DNA from: Planctomycetota bacterium
Lineage (GTDB): Bacteria > Planctomycetota > Phycisphaerae > Sedimentisphaerales > SG8-4
Direction of reading: 5' to 3'
Assembly (NCBI GenBank): GCA_030607345.1
Contig: JAUWKC010000005.1
Location: 1 to 15,454 of the forward strand
Length of the DNA: 15,454 nt
A program made the translations under genes and the position numbers. Positions within the stretch are counted from its first letter, which is position 1. Each line of letters opens with the position of its first letter. Shown here in pieces: positions 14,004 to 15,454 of this stretch. The notes under the pieces were generated by a model, which was given only the letters and a program-made list of their open reading frames with translations, was not told where the DNA came from and did no database searches.

Positions 14004-15454
14004 CTAAAGCTCTGCCGTTGACTTGTTTTGCAGGTAGCGGTTTATGGCGACAGCGGCGACCCTGCCCTGGCCCATCGCCAGTATCACAGTGGCCGAGCCG
14101 AGCACAATGTCACCGCCGGCGTAGACCCCGTCCAGGGAAGTCTTGCAGTTCTCGTCGACCACGATATTGCCCCACTTATTGAATTCCAGAGCAGGCGTCG
14201 TCTGACGAATGAGCGGATTGGCACCGTTGCCGATGGCTATAATCACGGTGTCAACTTCGATTTGAAATTCCGAGTTCTCGATGGGTATGGGTCTGCGCCT
14301 GCCGGATTCGTCCGGCTCGCCGAGCTTGTACTTAAGGCACTCTATCGCCTTGACCCGGCTGTTTTCGTCGCCCACGATGCGCTTCGGGCTTTGCAATATA
14401 TGAAACTCGATACCCTCCTCTTTGGCGTGATGGACTTCCTCAACTCGAGCAGGCATCTCCTTTTCCGTTCTTCGGTAAACCAGGTACACTTTTTCGGCGC
14501 CCAGTCTGAGTGCCGTTCTGGCCGAATCCATCGCAACATTGCCCCCACCGACGACGGCGACTTTGTTCGAGTGGACAATTGGCGTGTCGGCGCCTCGTCC
14601 GAAATCGTAGGCCTTCATAAGATTCGCCCGGGTCAGATACTCATTGGCGCTGAAGACACCGATGAGCGATTCACCTTCTATGTCCATAAACCTGGGAAGG
14701 CCCGCCCCGACGCCGATATAAACTGCCTCGAAGCCGTCTTCGTTCATTAACTGCTCGATAGTTCTCGTCCTGCCGACCACAAAATTACATACAAGCTTTA
14801 CGCCCATCTTATCGAGCACGCTGATTTCTTTCTGCACAATGGCTTTTGGCAGCCTGAACTCCGGGATTCCATAAACCATCACCCCTCCGGGCTTGTGAAA
14901 GGCCTCGAATATGGTGACGTCGTGGCCCGCCCTTGCAGTGTCAGCGGCGGCAACAATACCGCCCGGCCCGGAGCCTATAATCGCCACCTTCATACCGGTC
15001 CGGCCGGCCACAGCCGGCACACTGTCGCTGTTCTGGGCGAGGTCGGCGACGAATCTTTCCAGCCTGCCAATCGAAACGGCCTTGGTAGGGTCTTTGAACT
15101 TCTTGCCCACTGTGCAGGCTTGCTGGCACTGCACCTCCTGCGGACAAACCCGGCCACAAACAGCAGGCAACAGCGAGTTCTCTTTTATGATGCCAAGGGC
15201 GCCTTTGTAATCCCCTTCAGCAATGGCAACTACAAAATCCTTTATCCTTATTTGCACCGGGCAGCCGTTGACGCACGGAGCGTTCTTGCACTGCAGGCAT
15301 AGCAGCGCTTCAAGCCGGGCCTGGGTTTCCGTATAACCAAGCGCCACTTCGTTAAAGTTGCTCCCCCGTTCGACCGCATCCTGCTCGGGCATCTCCTGCG
15401 GCGGGACCTCGTATCTGTCAGACGCCTTAAGCTCGCCGCGCCCTTGCTTTGCAA
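14004..15454 (-). CDS. Glutamate synthase small subunit-like FAD/Fe-S oxidoreductase (GltD/NfnB type), 5' end outside window
   Basis: 482 residues are visible and the frame is still open at the right edge. Numbering from Met at 15392: an N-terminal ferredoxin-like domain with CLQCKNAPCVNGC (C32/35/40/44) and CGRVCPQEVQCQQAC (C79/83/89/93), an FAD dinucleotide motif VAIIGSGPGG (136-145), an NAD(P)H motif VAVVGGGNVAMDSA (278-291), and the C-terminal FAD motif YAGGDIVLGSATVILAMGQG (424-443). The family passes electrons from NADPH to glutamate synthase, or acts as the large NfnB subunit of the NADH-ferredoxin:NADP transhydrogenase, in the cytoplasm. I reject the Met at 15392 as start: GGAG abuts it with no spacing, and the 20 residues before it (ending LKASDRYEVPPQE) fit the usual leader of the family. 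It converges on the frameshifted NapH-like gene with a 79-bp spacer that holds nothing recognisable. Confidence 0.92.
   Translation of the reverse strand, partial: AKQGRGELKASDRYEVPPQEMPEQDAVERGSNFNEVALGYTETQARLEALLCLQCKNAPCVNGCPVQIRIKDFVVAIAEGDYKGALGIIKENSLLPAVCGRVCPQEVQCQQACTVGKKFKDPTKAVSIGRLERFVADLAQNSDSVPAVAGRTGMKVAIIGSGPGGIVAAADTARAGHDVTIFEAFHKPGGVMVYGIPEFRLPKAIVQKEISVLDKMGVKLVCNFVVGRTRTIEQLMNEDGFEAVYIGVGAGLPRFMDIEGESLIGVFSANEYLTRANLMKAYDFGRGADTPIVHSNKVAVVGGGNVAMDSARTALRLGAEKVYLVYRRTEKEMPARVEEVHHAKEEGIEFHILQSPKRIVGDENSRVKAIECLKYKLGEPDESGRRRPIPIENSEFQIEVDTVIIAIGNGANPLIRQTTPALEFNKWGNIVVDENCKTSLDGVYAGGDIVLGSATVILAMGQGRVAAVAINRYLQNKSTAEL

Overview
The window looks like chromosomal DNA of an anaerobic or facultative Gram-negative bacterium of roughly 50% GC. 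I infer a member of the Planctomycetota, probably Phycisphaerae. The inference rests on the style of the proteins (an EF-hand protein starting MAKARGITFERYGRSYH, a DUF6599/DUF362/Fe-S/aldo-keto reductase gene set, Asn-Pro-Glu-rich mature N-termini), not on a marker gene. There is no rRNA, tRNA, CRISPR array or mobile element. Genes use ordinary sigma70-type promoters, several of them near consensus.

Layout, left to right. (1) Positions 1-662, minus: the N-terminal 220 residues of an EF-hand protein, cut by the window edge. It diverges from (2) a beta-CASP metallo-beta-lactamase RNA-processing type hydrolase (907-2313, plus). (3) A minus-strand operon read from about 6295 down to 2332: tatA, tatC, a transaldolase-family protein, and a B12-binding-type radical SAM protein. 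(4) Starting from a near-consensus promoter back-to-back with that of tatA, a plus-strand operon (6430-11500): a membrane-anchored DUF6599-like protein, a Tat-signal DUF362 protein, a 581-residue fusion of a NapH-like membrane ferredoxin with a NapG-like ferredoxin, and a Tat-signal aldo/keto reductase with a C-terminal Fe-S cysteine cluster. (5) A 503-bp non-coding stretch with two good promoters and one possible 31-codon ORF. (6) A TrmO/TsaA-type tRNA methyltransferase followed by a second NapH-like polyferredoxin membrane protein, whose reading frame is broken near its 3' end. (7) Convergent to it, the FAD/Fe-S small subunit of an NADPH glutamate synthase/NfnB-like enzyme, cut by the right edge.

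How the genes may work together. The most striking feature is a minimal Tat translocase (TatA+TatC) divergently transcribed from an operon in which three successive products carry twin-arginine motifs. One of these motifs is internal, exactly at the junction between the NapH-like and NapG-like halves of the fusion. By analogy with the NapGH quinol dehydrogenase, I infer a membrane-to-periplasm electron path: quinol to NapH-like half to NapG-like half to an exported Fe-S aldo/keto reductase, with the DUF362 and DUF6599 proteins as partners. The substrate is unknown and I do not know a described function for this gene set. The frameshift in the second NapH-like gene, the exported aldo/keto reductase, and the small ORF downstream of a strong promoter are the other points worth checking.
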